Origin: a virus
DNA: 45,615 nucleotides
Reading direction: 5' to 3' (one strand)
IMG/VR virus record: IMGVR_UViG_3300021131_000012
Coordinates: 1 to 45,615 of that record
Of this stretch, positions 21,846 through 28,372 are shown in pieces. The position numbers were made by a program, and so were the translations under genes. The notes beneath the pieces were generated by a model. That model saw only the letters and a program-made list of their open reading frames with translations, was not told where the DNA came from and did not search any database. The stretch's first letter is position 1, and every line of letters starts with the position of its first letter.

Positions 21846-22107
21846 AGTTCTTACTCCTTGGTTTGTTGATAGAATTCGCCATTTCGACAATTTCAGAAAT
21901 CGAGGGAGGGTATTTGCATTTCGCCAAGATACCCGCCCTTGGGTCCGCCAGTTTTTGGATCACCTTCTGATCGTACGTCACCAACACTTCCTCCACCAAC
22001 TTCATGTACTGCGTCGGGTTCGGCAAAAGGGTCAGAGTATACGCACTCGCTATCTTGCTCGCGAGTTCCATTGGGGTCATCAACTGGCTCTGGTGTCCAT
22101 TTTCCAT
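21838..22107 (-). CDS. Small replication partner-like protein, nested
   Basis: An 89-aa protein. The key part reads TPMELASKIASAYTLTLLPN, then a helix, then DPRAGILAKCKYPPSISEIV. This 'LP...Y...DP..G...C+..PS..EIV' pattern occurs in small proteins beside phage replication initiators, so I judge it real. Most of it (21893-22107) lies inside the C-terminal part of the initiator gene in another frame. The start could also be the ATG at 22125; GGAATAACT before 22107 is the better site. It may help load the helicase, by position only. Confidence 0.55.
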   Translation of the reverse strand: MENGHQSQLMTPMELASKIASAYTLTLLPNPTQYMKLVEEVLVTYDQKVIQKLADPRAGILAKCKYPPSISEIVEMANSINKPRSKNFV

Positions 22108-22834
22108 AGTTATTCCATGCTCCATCTGGTGAAGGACGCGACATAAGTTCCGCTACTGCTTCATTGTACTCGTTCCTTTTCTTCTCTAGGCCCGTAGGTG
22201 GTTTCGAAAGTATCTTCGAAATGTACGGGACCGGATCACGAGGGTTCGCGTTAAGAGCCGCCGTGAACACTTCCAGAACGCGGCGTTGGTCACCCTTGGC
22301 CCATTTAAGGCACCGCCCAGTGAACTGACGCGCTGTGGATTCCACCAAGCCCAGCACCATCAAAGACCCAACAGCCTCGTCCCAAAACTTTGCACCATCG
22401 TTCACTACAGGCGGAGTATCGTCTTTCATTAACGAAGTTAATGTATGGTTATCTATTACAGGTTTGGGTGTCTGATAGACACCCTCCCCCGTGTCTATTG
22501 GACACCCTAGGGGGTCTGCCTGAACCCCTACATTTTTCCCATCGTTCACTTCAGGTGAATAATTGTCGATGTGCAATTGATACTGATTGGATTTGTTCCG
22601 GCCAATCTTGTCACGGCGTTCAACGGCGGTAATCAACCCCGCCTTCTCCAGCTCATCAACCGACCGCAAGATACTGCTACGCGACATACAGCAATCCGTT
22701 TCCAATCTACGTATAGAAGGGAAGCAGTCGCCTGTGTCGGCGTTAAACCGATCCGCAAGTGCGAGAAGCACGAGCTTTGACATGTATGAGATTGATTTTT
22801 GGGACCATGCCCACGAAGTGGCCTTATGCGACAT
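21893..22834 (-). CDS. Winged-helix replication initiator-like protein
   Basis: A 313-aa protein starting MSHKATSWAWSQKSISYMSK, then LVLLALADRFNADTGDCFPSI and a helix-turn-helix with SRSSILRSVDELEKAGLITA (about residues 58-77). This N-terminus is typical of phage replisome organisers such as those with a lambda O-like role. Residues about 150-225 are a helical domain (SLMVLGLVESTARQF ...). The last 75 or so residues are Gly/Asp/Glu/Pro-rich and low in complexity; they are read over the next gene. GGAG lies seven bases ahead of 22834. Confidence 0.75.
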   Translation of the reverse strand: MSHKATSWAWSQKSISYMSKLVLLALADRFNADTGDCFPSIRRLETDCCMSRSSILRSVDELEKAGLITAVERRDKIGRNKSNQYQLHIDNYSPEVNDGKNVGVQADPLGCPIDTGEGVYQTPKPVIDNHTLTSLMKDDTPPVVNDGAKFWDEAVGSLMVLGLVESTARQFTGRCLKWAKGDQRRVLEVFTAALNANPRDPVPYISKILSKPPTGLEKKRNEYNEAVAELMSRPSPDGAWNNYGKWTPEPVDDPNGTREQDSECVYSDPFAEPDAVHEVGGGSVGDVRSEGDPKTGGPKGGYLGEMQIPSLDF

Positions 22835-22889
22835 TGTGTTCTCCAATAGCCTTGACTGGGAGAACACGGGCGGCTTATAAATGAGCCAG

Positions 22890-22975
22890 TTCCGATATTT
22901 TCCCGTTCATATCCGGAATTAGGGGTTGCCACCCCGTCCTTCCATTAAGCACCTCCGGTTCATTCCGGGGGTGCT
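22890..22975. other. Three hairpins ahead of the replication gene
   Basis: The 125-base gap between the DUF1064 gene and the initiator holds three inverted repeats. They are AGCACC..CCGG with its complement (22948-22975, overlapping the DUF1064 stop), GGGGT/ACCCC (22922-22935) and TTCCG(A)TAT/ATAT-C-CGGAA (22890-22918). None is followed by a T-run on the minus strand. They could shape the leader of the initiator message. Confidence 0.4.
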
Positions 22976-23358
22976 ATCTTTTTGATCCTAGGGCGGCGAA
23001 TCTTTTTTGTCAACGCTTTTCCGTCAACGAACAATGTAATCGTAACTTTGTGGTAAAGTTCAGCCGCCTTCTTGCGAAGTTTGAACGCCGTATCCATCAT
23101 CGTCCCGCGACTTTTAACGTCTTCGATCACCCATTCGCCAATCCTGTTATCGAAATAACGGAAGTCGGCTGTGTACGTGCAGTACAGTTGCAGATCGATA
23201 TAAACCTTGAACTTCGGCTGGAGTTCCAAGTGATGGATTTCCCCCGCCTTCTGCATCAAGCCCAATTCGACATACCGGAACGCTTCGGTCTTGCTATCGA
23301 AAACGATACCATTAATCGTTCGGTCTTTCTTCGGGGATACTCGGTATCTCGGAGGCAT
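22960..23358 (-). CDS. DUF1064-family nuclease-like protein
   Basis: A 132-aa protein of the DUF1064 family. The pattern GIVFDSKTEAFRYVELGLMQ (17-36, with E25), LELQPKF (44-50), YTADFRYF (62-69, D65) and VIEDVKS (77-83, E79, K82) is the PD-(D/E)xK nuclease core. Such phage proteins may cut branched DNA or help recombination, but the substrate is not settled. Start at 23358 (MPPRYRV) with AAGG ahead. It overlaps the Cro-like gene by 47 bases in another frame. Confidence 0.8.
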   Translation of the reverse strand: MPPRYRVSPKKDRTINGIVFDSKTEAFRYVELGLMQKAGEIHHLELQPKFKVYIDLQLYCTYTADFRYFDNRIGEWVIEDVKSRGTMMDTAFKLRKKAAELYHKVTITLFVDGKALTKKIRRPRIKKIAPPE

Positions 23359-23584
23359 TGGGCATCCTTGGGAAAAAGTCATCGGGGGTCAGTTCAATGC
23401 CACGCTGACGTGCGGCAACCATAAGTTCTAACTGGCGGCGATGAGGAATCAACCCACCACCACCGAAGTTTTCCTTCGGCCATGTCCAACGGTAGATCGC
23501 TTGCGGCGACAAACCCAACATCAACGATACAGCGCGAACACCACCAAGTTTGTTGATGACGCGTGTGGCAACCTTGTGTGTCAT
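23312..23584 (-). CDS. Cro-like regulator
   Basis: A 90-aa helix-turn-helix protein. LGGVRAVSLMLGLSPQAIYR (13-32) is the DNA-binding part. The later W..P....GGGGLIPHRRQ and GIELTPDDFFP patterns are typical of small Cro/C1-type or YdaS-like proteins that read the start of an operon. It is the first gene of the leftward replication block and lies just after a strong promoter, opposite the rightward Tat genes, so it could control both. AAAGGA is about ten bases before the ATG. Confidence 0.75.
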   Translation of the reverse strand: MTHKVATRVINKLGGVRAVSLMLGLSPQAIYRWTWPKENFGGGGLIPHRRQLELMVAARQRGIELTPDDFFPRMPNASEIPSIPEERPND

Positions 23585-23617
23585 TTTGTTATTTTTCCTT
23601 TAAACTAACGCTTGACA

Positions 23618-23646
23618 ACTATATGTTGAGTATGGTTTGATGTCAA
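23618..23646 (-). promoter_or_regulatory. Sigma70-like promoter, leftward
   Basis: On the minus strand TTGACA (23646-23641), a 17-base spacer and TATAGT (23623-23618), near consensus. It drives the Cro-like gene and the replication operon. A plus-strand TTGACA (23612-23617) faces it and would point to the rightward genes, but its -10 (GTTTGA) is poor. Together they make a TTGACA...TGTCAA symmetrical switch. Confidence 0.75.
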
Positions 23647-23667
23647 TCACAAAAGAGGAGAAAGATG

Positions 23668-23904
23668 ATGGATCGTAGGCAATTCTTTATTGGGGTCGGG
23701 GCGGCTGTTGCTGCTCCGGCGGTGATCCGAAGAAGCCTTATCATGCCAGTCAAACAAATTATTGAACGACCAACATACAAAGAAATTCTGTACACAACGC
23801 GGAAGTGTTTGATCCCACCCTTGATTGTTCAAATGTACAATACGCAAAATAGCATGCTGGCGAATATGCAGACCAACACATGGATAGAAAATCATGGATC
23901 GTAG
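23668..23904 (+). CDS. Tat-signal protein 1
   Basis: A 78-aa protein with a twin-arginine signal, MDRRQFFIGVGAAVAAPAVI (RR-x-F-F), followed by RRSLIMPVKQI. The Tat system exports folded proteins to the periplasm. The rest is short and partly aromatic. AGGAG lies seven bases before the chosen ATG; an ATG one codon earlier is also possible. It overlaps the next gene, which has the same kind of signal. The function is unknown, though 'AAP-AVIR-x-x-LMPVK' starts seem familiar from other phages. Confidence 0.65.
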   Translation: MDRRQFFIGVGAAVAAPAVIRRSLIMPVKQIIERPTYKEILYTTRKCLIPPLIVQMYNTQNSMLANMQTNTWIENHGS

Positions 23905-24364
23905 ATCGTTTATTAGGGGCCTTGTAGCGGCTCCACTCGTTATCCGGACTCCCGGAATTCTGATGCCCGTCAAAGCCGTCCCTGAGCCGTTTGCGTACGT
24001 CAGATGCATGTGGATGGATGGCAGTGAGTCTATGAAACTAGTTTGGAGCATGCAACCAGCATCGTTTGTCGCGGCGGAACCGTGGTTCGATGATGTCGCG
24101 AGCATCATAAGTTACGAATATACCGACAAGAACCCCGAAACGAACCCATACATTTCCAATGCGGAAGTGTTCTCTTCATTTAGCCGCAAGAGTGGTAGCC
24201 CAATGTTGGTGCCCGCCCAAAGAATGGAATACAAGCCGCATAAAACGATTGAATATGAAGATTGGGAACTATTTGCTTTCAATGAAATCGACAAATTGAA
24301 AGACGAATCGATAAAAATGTCATTAGACGCAAATGGCAACAAATTAATAATAGAATCAAAATGA
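23894..24364 (+). CDS. Tat-signal protein 2
   Basis: A 156-aa protein with another twin-arginine start, MDRRSFIRGLVAAPLVIRTP, then LMPVKAVPEPF as in protein 1. The mature part contains YVRCMWMDGSESMKLVWSMQ and FVAAEPWFDDV, then a charged C-terminal region. It overlaps protein 1 by 11 bases. Two neighbouring genes with paired Tat-like leaders and the same MPVK after-signal motif look like relatives. A Tat-exported phage protein would act in the periplasm or at the inner membrane. Confidence 0.65.
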   Translation: MDRRSFIRGLVAAPLVIRTPGILMPVKAVPEPFAYVRCMWMDGSESMKLVWSMQPASFVAAEPWFDDVASIISYEYTDKNPETNPYISNAEVFSSFSRKSGSPMLVPAQRMEYKPHKTIEYEDWELFAFNEIDKLKDESIKMSLDANGNKLIIESK

Positions 24365-24513
24365 TCCGACTTCTTGAAACGGTTGTTTCTTCATTGGTGG
24401 TCATAACGCTGGTTGTATTTATCGCAGTCACCATTGTCACATTGGTTGACTTAACGGCGAAAAAATATCCGGCATGCGAAAAGAGGGCGCAATGGACATT
24501 GTGGACAGATTGA
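24361..24513 (+). CDS. Small membrane protein
   Basis: A 50-aa protein whose ATG overlaps the previous stop. It has one long membrane helix (LVVITLVVFIAVTIVTLV, about residues 12-29) and a basic, Trp-containing tail. Its end overlaps the next gene by 22 bases in another frame. Function unknown; it follows the two exported proteins and could be their membrane partner. Confidence 0.55.
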   Translation: MIRLLETVVSSLVVITLVVFIAVTIVTLVDLTAKKYPACEKRAQWTLWTD

Positions 24514-24671
24514 AATCATCGCACTCACTCTTGGGCGACCCGCTTCATCGGGAAGCTTGGGAAAAAATCGAAGAGCTTCGCCATGCATTAGAGCATGCCG
24601 CTGACACGTTGTATGACGTTGGTGCATATGACGGATGGACAGCTGCACGTACCGTACTAGACGGAGAATGA
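24492..24671 (+). CDS. MDIV-family small protein, copy 3
   Basis: A 59-aa protein starting MDIVDRLKSSHSLLGD, then EAWEKIEELRHALEHAADTL and a C-terminal GWTAARTVL. The first residues and the 'K-I-E-E-L-R' helix match the genes at 16003 and 16193. GAGGGCGCA precedes the ATG at 24492. Function unknown. Confidence 0.6.
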   Translation: MDIVDRLKSSHSLLGDPLHREAWEKIEELRHALEHAADTLYDVGAYDGWTAARTVLDGE

Positions 24672-24672
24672 A

Positions 24673-25155
24673 ATGGGACTGATCATTAAACATTGGACCG
24701 TACACGAGCTTAAAACCGCCCGTGATATGGTGGAAAAGGGCCATACGGCACTGGAGATAGGGCGGGCCATAGGCCGCAGTAAGAGCGCGGTCATTGGTTA
24801 TTTCAACCGCCAAGGTTTGAACCTTGCTCGAAAACGGGGCGGTGTTGCTGGACCAAACGCCCGAACAAAAAAAGAGAAAAAATCGCCGCCTATTGTTTCC
24901 CTTTTACCCGACGAGAAGCCGAAGTTAAAGCCGACCAAGACCTTTATGGAAATGAGTGACAAATACTGTCACGCCATATTTGGGGATGTGGATGGCGTTT
25001 ATACGCAATATTGCGGATTGAACGTAATGAAAGCGGGGTGCGCGTGGTGCGAGGACCACTACAAATTGTATTACACGTACAAGAAGGAGAACACGAATGA
25101 GTACAAACAAACTAATTCGCGAAATAACAAGCTTTTTGCAAGACCACCAATGTGA
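24673..25155 (+). CDS. GcrA-like regulator
   Basis: A 160-aa protein resembling GcrA, an alphaproteobacterial cell-cycle regulator that works with sigma70 at GANTC-methylated promoters. The N-terminal helix-turn-helix reads KSAVIGYFNRQGL (37-49), very like GcrA's RNAVIGKxxRLGL. The C-terminal module has C99, C114, C123, C126 and H129 in the pattern C...FGD...YCG......C.WCEDHYKLYY, like GcrA's C-terminal part. GGAG lies before the ATG. It overlaps the next gene by 59 bases. As a phage protein it may redirect host transcription; this role is inferred. Confidence 0.75.
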   Translation: MGLIIKHWTVHELKTARDMVEKGHTALEIGRAIGRSKSAVIGYFNRQGLNLARKRGGVAGPNARTKKEKKSPPIVSLLPDEKPKLKPTKTFMEMSDKYCHAIFGDVDGVYTQYCGLNVMKAGCAWCEDHYKLYYTYKKENTNEYKQTNSRNNKLFARPPM

Positions 25156-25324
25156 CGTTGTAGTTGTTAAATCAAAACGCCACGTCAAATACTACGCGGA
25201 GAAGATGGGCAACGAAAAGATGTTTGTATCGAGCGCAAGCCCAAGCGACACGCGGACAGTAAAGAACATCCAAAGCGAATTTAAACGTTGGTTACGAAAC
25301 ATCGAAACAGGAGCAGTACTATGA
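25097..25324 (+). CDS. HicA-like small protein
   Basis: A 75-aa protein with the layout of HicA-like RNA-binding folds: an N-terminal helix, then VVVVKSKRHVKYYAEK, FVSSASPSDTRTVKNIQSEF and RRW-like end (KRWLRNI). HicA toxins use a catalytic histidine in a similar strand (here H29). AAGGAG precedes the ATG by seven bases. No HicB-type partner is beside it, so a toxin role is doubtful; related phage proteins of this layout exist with unknown roles. Confidence 0.5.
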   Translation: MSTNKLIREITSFLQDHQCDVVVVKSKRHVKYYAEKMGNEKMFVSSASPSDTRTVKNIQSEFKRWLRNIETGAVL

Positions 25325-25662
25325 ATAGCAGTGATGTGTTGAATACAGCAATCTTGACGATCCAGCAGCGCGGGAATGAGTACGGTGATATCCGCCCAAA
25401 CTTCATACGGGCGGCTACGATTGCCAGTTCTTTGTTGGATAAGAAGTTTACGGCGTTCGATATTGCCGTTATTATGATGGCGGTGAAAATGGCGCGTCTG
25501 TCGCATAACCGTGACCACCAAGACAGCTGGATCGATCTTACGGCGTATACCGCCTTTGCAGCCCAGTTTGCCGCTCCGCACACATCAGATTTCGATGACG
25601 TAGTCGCCGCCACTATCGAGGCGGAATTGACCAAACAGATGAACGAAGACCCGATAAAATGA
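25321..25662 (+). CDS. DUF6378-like protein
   Basis: A 113-aa protein with the layout of a phage family I know as DUF6378: VLNTAILTIQQRGNEYGDIR (helix with R..YGD), an N-F-I-R-A-A-T helix, VIMMAVKMARLSHNRDHQDSW and IDLTAYTAFAAQ. The conserved His, Asp and Lys/Arg pattern recalls nucleotide-pyrophosphatase (MazG-like) helical folds, but I cannot confirm activity. AGGAG lies eight bases before the ATG. The stop overlaps the next ATG. Confidence 0.65.
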   Translation: MNSSDVLNTAILTIQQRGNEYGDIRPNFIRAATIASSLLDKKFTAFDIAVIMMAVKMARLSHNRDHQDSWIDLTAYTAFAAQFAAPHTSDFDDVVAATIEAELTKQMNEDPIK

Positions 25663-25805
25663 CATTACCAAAATGGGAAGCCGCAATGTTGATCGTCGCA
25701 TACATCGCCATGCTTTTGGCGTTGACAAACTGCACGGTCGTTGTTCGGCAGGGGAGCCAGCCTGTAGCACCAAATGCTACACAAGCTCCTCACCCATTAA
25801 AATAA
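25659..25805 (+). CDS. Small lipoprotein-like protein
   Basis: A 48-aa protein: a short polar start, a hydrophobic stretch (AMLIVAYIAMLLALTNC) and a proline-rich tail (GSQPVAPNATQAPHPLK). The cysteine after LTN is where a lipobox would be, but N in the -1 place is unusual. The design recalls small outer-membrane spanins, though it sits far from the lysis genes. The ATG overlaps the previous stop. Confidence 0.45.
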   Translation: MTLPKWEAAMLIVAYIAMLLALTNCTVVVRQGSQPVAPNATQAPHPLK

Positions 25806-25808
25806 AAG

Positions 25809-25837
25809 TTGACACACTAATTCAGTTCATCTAAAAC
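25809..25837 (+). promoter_or_regulatory. Sigma70-like promoter, recombination genes
   Basis: TTGACA (25809-25814), a 17-base spacer and TAAAAC (25832-25837), about 30 bases before the YqaJ gene. It should drive the recombination operon (25869 onwards). Confidence 0.6.
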
Positions 25838-25868
25838 ATTGTTACATTGTTAAAAAGGGAGCAAAACA

Positions 25869-26657
25869 ATGGCTTTGACACCAGAACAGATACGCAAACG
25901 TCGGTATTCTATCGGCGGTTCGGACATGAACATCATCATGTCGGGCAATGCGGAGAAGATTTCCAAACTGTGGAAACAGAAGCATGGGGACGCAGAATCG
26001 GAAGATTTGTCTCGCATCCTGCCTGTCCGCATGGGCTCTTTTACCGAACCTTTCAACGTCCAATGGTTCCAAGAAGAGACGGGCCGCATGGTCACCAACA
26101 TGGGGGATGAACGTGTACATCCGGACATCCCATACCTGACTTGCACACTGGACGGCCTGACTGATGACGGGCAGACGGTGTTCGAAGCGAAGCATGTTTC
26201 CGCCTTCTCGAAGGACGAGGACATTGTCGAGCGGTACATGCCACAGCTGCACCACAACATGAACGTGTGCGGCGTCCGAAATTCCGTATTATCCGTATTT
26301 TACGGAACTTTGAAGTGGGAGCGGTACGATGTTTCTTACGACGATGTTTACGGTTCAATCGTGCAAGGTGCTGCGGAAAACTTCTGGGCATCGGTGCAAG
26401 GTGACTATGCACCATTCATTACGACCGCCAATGCGCCAGTCGATCCTATCCGCCGTGTGGATATGAACGGGAATAACGAATGGGCATATTTGGCTGCGGA
26501 AATCGGCGAAATGACATCATACAAGCGGGTGTACGACCAGTCTGTGGCGGCACTCAAACAGTTGGTGGAACCGGACGTGATTGAAGCGTACGGACACGGG
26601 ATTACGTTGAAGCGCGACAAGCGCGGAACGTTGCGCATGAAAGGAGATAAAGAATGA
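25869..26657 (+). CDS. YqaJ-type recombination exonuclease
   Basis: A 262-aa protein of the YqaJ / lambda-exonuclease family. Visible motifs: IGGSDM (15-20), MGSFTEPFNVQWFQEETG (55-72, with E60), TLDG (93-96, D95), VFEAKH (104-109, E106 and K108) and RYMPQLHHNM (122-131). These form the PD-(D/E)xK active site. Such enzymes chew one strand from a duplex end, giving single strands for the annealing protein encoded next. Its ATG has AAGGGAG ahead. The gene overlaps ERF by four bases (ATGA). Confidence 0.9.
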   Translation: MALTPEQIRKRRYSIGGSDMNIIMSGNAEKISKLWKQKHGDAESEDLSRILPVRMGSFTEPFNVQWFQEETGRMVTNMGDERVHPDIPYLTCTLDGLTDDGQTVFEAKHVSAFSKDEDIVERYMPQLHHNMNVCGVRNSVLSVFYGTLKWERYDVSYDDVYGSIVQGAAENFWASVQGDYAPFITTANAPVDPIRRVDMNGNNEWAYLAAEIGEMTSYKRVYDQSVAALKQLVEPDVIEAYGHGITLKRDKRGTLRMKGDKE

Positions 26658-27310
26658 TTACTTTCACCGAAGATTTGGACGCACTTGCCACGGCACTTGC
26701 AGCCTTCCAATCGACATTCAAGAACCCACCGAAGAACAAAACAAACCCGTTCTTCAACAGCACATACGTTGACTTGGCGGATGCGCTCGATGTGGTTCGC
26801 AAGGGCCTTTCGGAGCATGGCCTGTCATTCATCCAGCTCACGTCCGCTGGTGAAGACCGTGTGATCCTCCACACCCGCCTGTTACATGTAACGGGTCAGT
26901 GGATCGAAGGAACGTACCCAGTCACCAAACTGGCCAAAGCGCAGGAAATGGGGTCCGCCCTGACCTACGCACGGCGGTATGCCCTGTTCGCACTGGTGGG
27001 TATCGCTGGCGAAGATGATGACGACGGTAACGTTGCCACCCACGGCGATGCCAAGCCGAACAATGCGCAGTCTGTCGCACAGAAAGCGGTAGCGAAGGCC
27101 ACGGAAAAACAGATGGCGAAGATCGGCCTGACCCCCGAGGAAAGCAAGGAGCTGGCTCGTACGTTGACCGTGGAGATCGCGCAGCTGTTTAAGAAGGACT
27201 TGCTGACCAAATGGAACACGATCAACAATGACCGGAAGGACCAGTTGCTTCCATCCGACCGTGAAATCGTCAAGAAAGCATTCTTCGATCAGTTGGCATT
27301 GGTAAAATAA
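26654..27310 (+). CDS. ERF-family single-strand annealing protein
   Basis: A 218-aa protein of the ERF family, with NPFFNSTYVDLADALDVVR (about 35-53), LSEHGLSFIQ, and the well-known GSALTYARRYALFALVGIAGEDDDDGN (about 104-129). ERF proteins anneal complementary single strands and work with the exonuclease encoded just before it; together they form a Red-like pair. AAAGGAG lies ahead of the ATG. The C-terminal helical part has charged repeats and could bind partners. Confidence 0.9.
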   Translation: MITFTEDLDALATALAAFQSTFKNPPKNKTNPFFNSTYVDLADALDVVRKGLSEHGLSFIQLTSAGEDRVILHTRLLHVTGQWIEGTYPVTKLAKAQEMGSALTYARRYALFALVGIAGEDDDDGNVATHGDAKPNNAQSVAQKAVAKATEKQMAKIGLTPEESKELARTLTVEIAQLFKKDLLTKWNTINNDRKDQLLPSDREIVKKAFFDQLALVK

Positions 27311-27762
27311 TGCAGGAGATAACAGTCATCCGGAGGGGGTCAGCATTGATCCCCTCGTCACCAGTGGATGAAAATCTCCTGCACGATCTGCGCGAAGGGA
27401 CCGCGTACACGGTTAAACTCAAACGCGACAGAAGCAGTCGGCACCACCGATTCTTCTGGGGCATTTTGAAGAAGGTCGTGGAGAACCACGAGGAATACAA
27501 CAAGCCGGATCAATTGCTTTTGTGGTTGAAGATTCGGTTGGGGTATGTCGAAGAGGTTCGGTTCCACGATGACAAGATATGGTGGGTCGCGAAGTCTACG
27601 GGCTTTGCGGCAATGGACCAGACAGAATTCCGCCAGTTCTTTGACGCGTCATTGGATTTGATCGTGTCGGATGTCATTAAAGGCATGAATAAAAAAGAAC
27701 TGATTGAAGAAGTCGAACAAATGCTAGGCCTCAATTTTGAAGATGTATGGAGAAAACCATGA
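27310..27762 (+). CDS. DUF1367-like phage protein
   Basis: A 150-aa protein with KLKRDRSSRHHRFFWGILKK (about 37-56), LLWLKIRLGYVEEV and STGFAAMDQTEFRQFF. This pattern is found in DUF1367-type phage proteins near recombination genes. Its role is unknown to me; a single-strand DNA or nuclease-helper role has been guessed for such genes. It overlaps the ERF gene by one base and the next gene by four. Confidence 0.65.
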   Translation: MQEITVIRRGSALIPSSPVDENLLHDLREGTAYTVKLKRDRSSRHHRFFWGILKKVVENHEEYNKPDQLLLWLKIRLGYVEEVRFHDDKIWWVAKSTGFAAMDQTEFRQFFDASLDLIVSDVIKGMNKKELIEEVEQMLGLNFEDVWRKP

Positions 27763-28028
27763 GTTTTAAACCAAAAGAAGGTAGTTTCGTTTTGTTTAAG
27801 AACGAAAAATTAAAATCTGAAAAAACTCCGCATTACAAAGGGACAATTGTAAAAGGGGGCGTTAAACATGATCTTTTAATGTGGGATAAAGTATCAAAAA
27901 ATGGTTTGCCATTTTATTCCGGATATATTGGAGATGTCGCCCAGCCTCCTAAAAGTACTGCAAAACCCGAATACGAAGCGCAGCGGCAAGAATCCAAGCC
28001 ACTCGTGGACGATGAAATCCCGTGGTAA
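27759..28028 (+). CDS. Protein with SSB-like acidic tail
   Basis: An 89-aa protein. The start MSFKPKEGSF is followed by VLFKNEKLKSEKTPHYKGT and a Lys/Gly-rich strand region, then a flexible Glu/Lys/Pro part and the ending DDEIPW. That ending is very like the DDDIPF tail of bacterial SSB, which recruits host replication and repair proteins. Similar small phage proteins near recombination genes may bind DNA or mimic SSB. GGAG lies six bases before the ATG at 27759. Confidence 0.6.
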   Translation: MSFKPKEGSFVLFKNEKLKSEKTPHYKGTIVKGGVKHDLLMWDKVSKNGLPFYSGYIGDVAQPPKSTAKPEYEAQRQESKPLVDDEIPW

Positions 28029-28372
28029 GCCGCAAAACAATATCCGCCAAGAAGAGGGTCGCGTTATTCGCGGCCCACGGCGGGGCGTGTCACATATGTG
28101 GGGGAAAAATCAATGTCGGAGAGGCTTGGCAAGTTGAACACAAAATCCCTTTTGCTATGGGCGGAGCGGACGACGAAAGCAATTGGGCTCCGGCGCACAT
28201 CAAATGCCATCGCGTCAAAACGACGGAAGATGTGGGCAACATCGCTAAAGCAAAAAGGCGTGAAACGCGTCATATCGGTGCTAAAGTTTCGAAATCACCA
28301 ATGCCGTTTGGGCGGCAATCAAAATTTAAACGGAAGATGGACGGTTCAATCGTATTGAGGAATGAAAAATGA
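28022..28372 (+). CDS. HNH endonuclease
   Basis: A 116-aa protein with a clear HNH motif: C23 and C26 (HICGG), VEHKIPF (E39-H40), N54 in ESNWAPAHIKCH, and H63 in CHRVK. The metal- and DNA-binding fold is complete in the N-terminal 70 residues, with a basic C-terminal tail. It may nick DNA; roles range from recombination to being a homing-type passenger. The start is GTG, overlapping the previous stop; there is no strong site, so coupling is likely. Confidence 0.8.
   Translation: MVSRKTISAKKRVALFAAHGGACHICGGKINVGEAWQVEHKIPFAMGGADDESNWAPAHIKCHRVKTTEDVGNIAKAKRRETRHIGAKVSKSPMPFGRQSKFKRKMDGSIVLRNEK

Noticed and set aside
23312-23584. Sign of a temperate phage
   Set aside because: A Cro-like gene alone is not enough; no integrase, excisionase, C1-type repressor or attachment-site pair was seen.
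25097-25324. Toxin of a HicAB pair
   Set aside because: No HicB-like antitoxin lies on either side, so only the fold likeness is reported.
25659-25805. Outer-membrane spanin (Rz1-like)
   Set aside because: The residue before the candidate lipobox Cys is Asn, the gene is 4 kb from the lysis genes and no inner-membrane partner overlaps it; kept only as lipoprotein-like.
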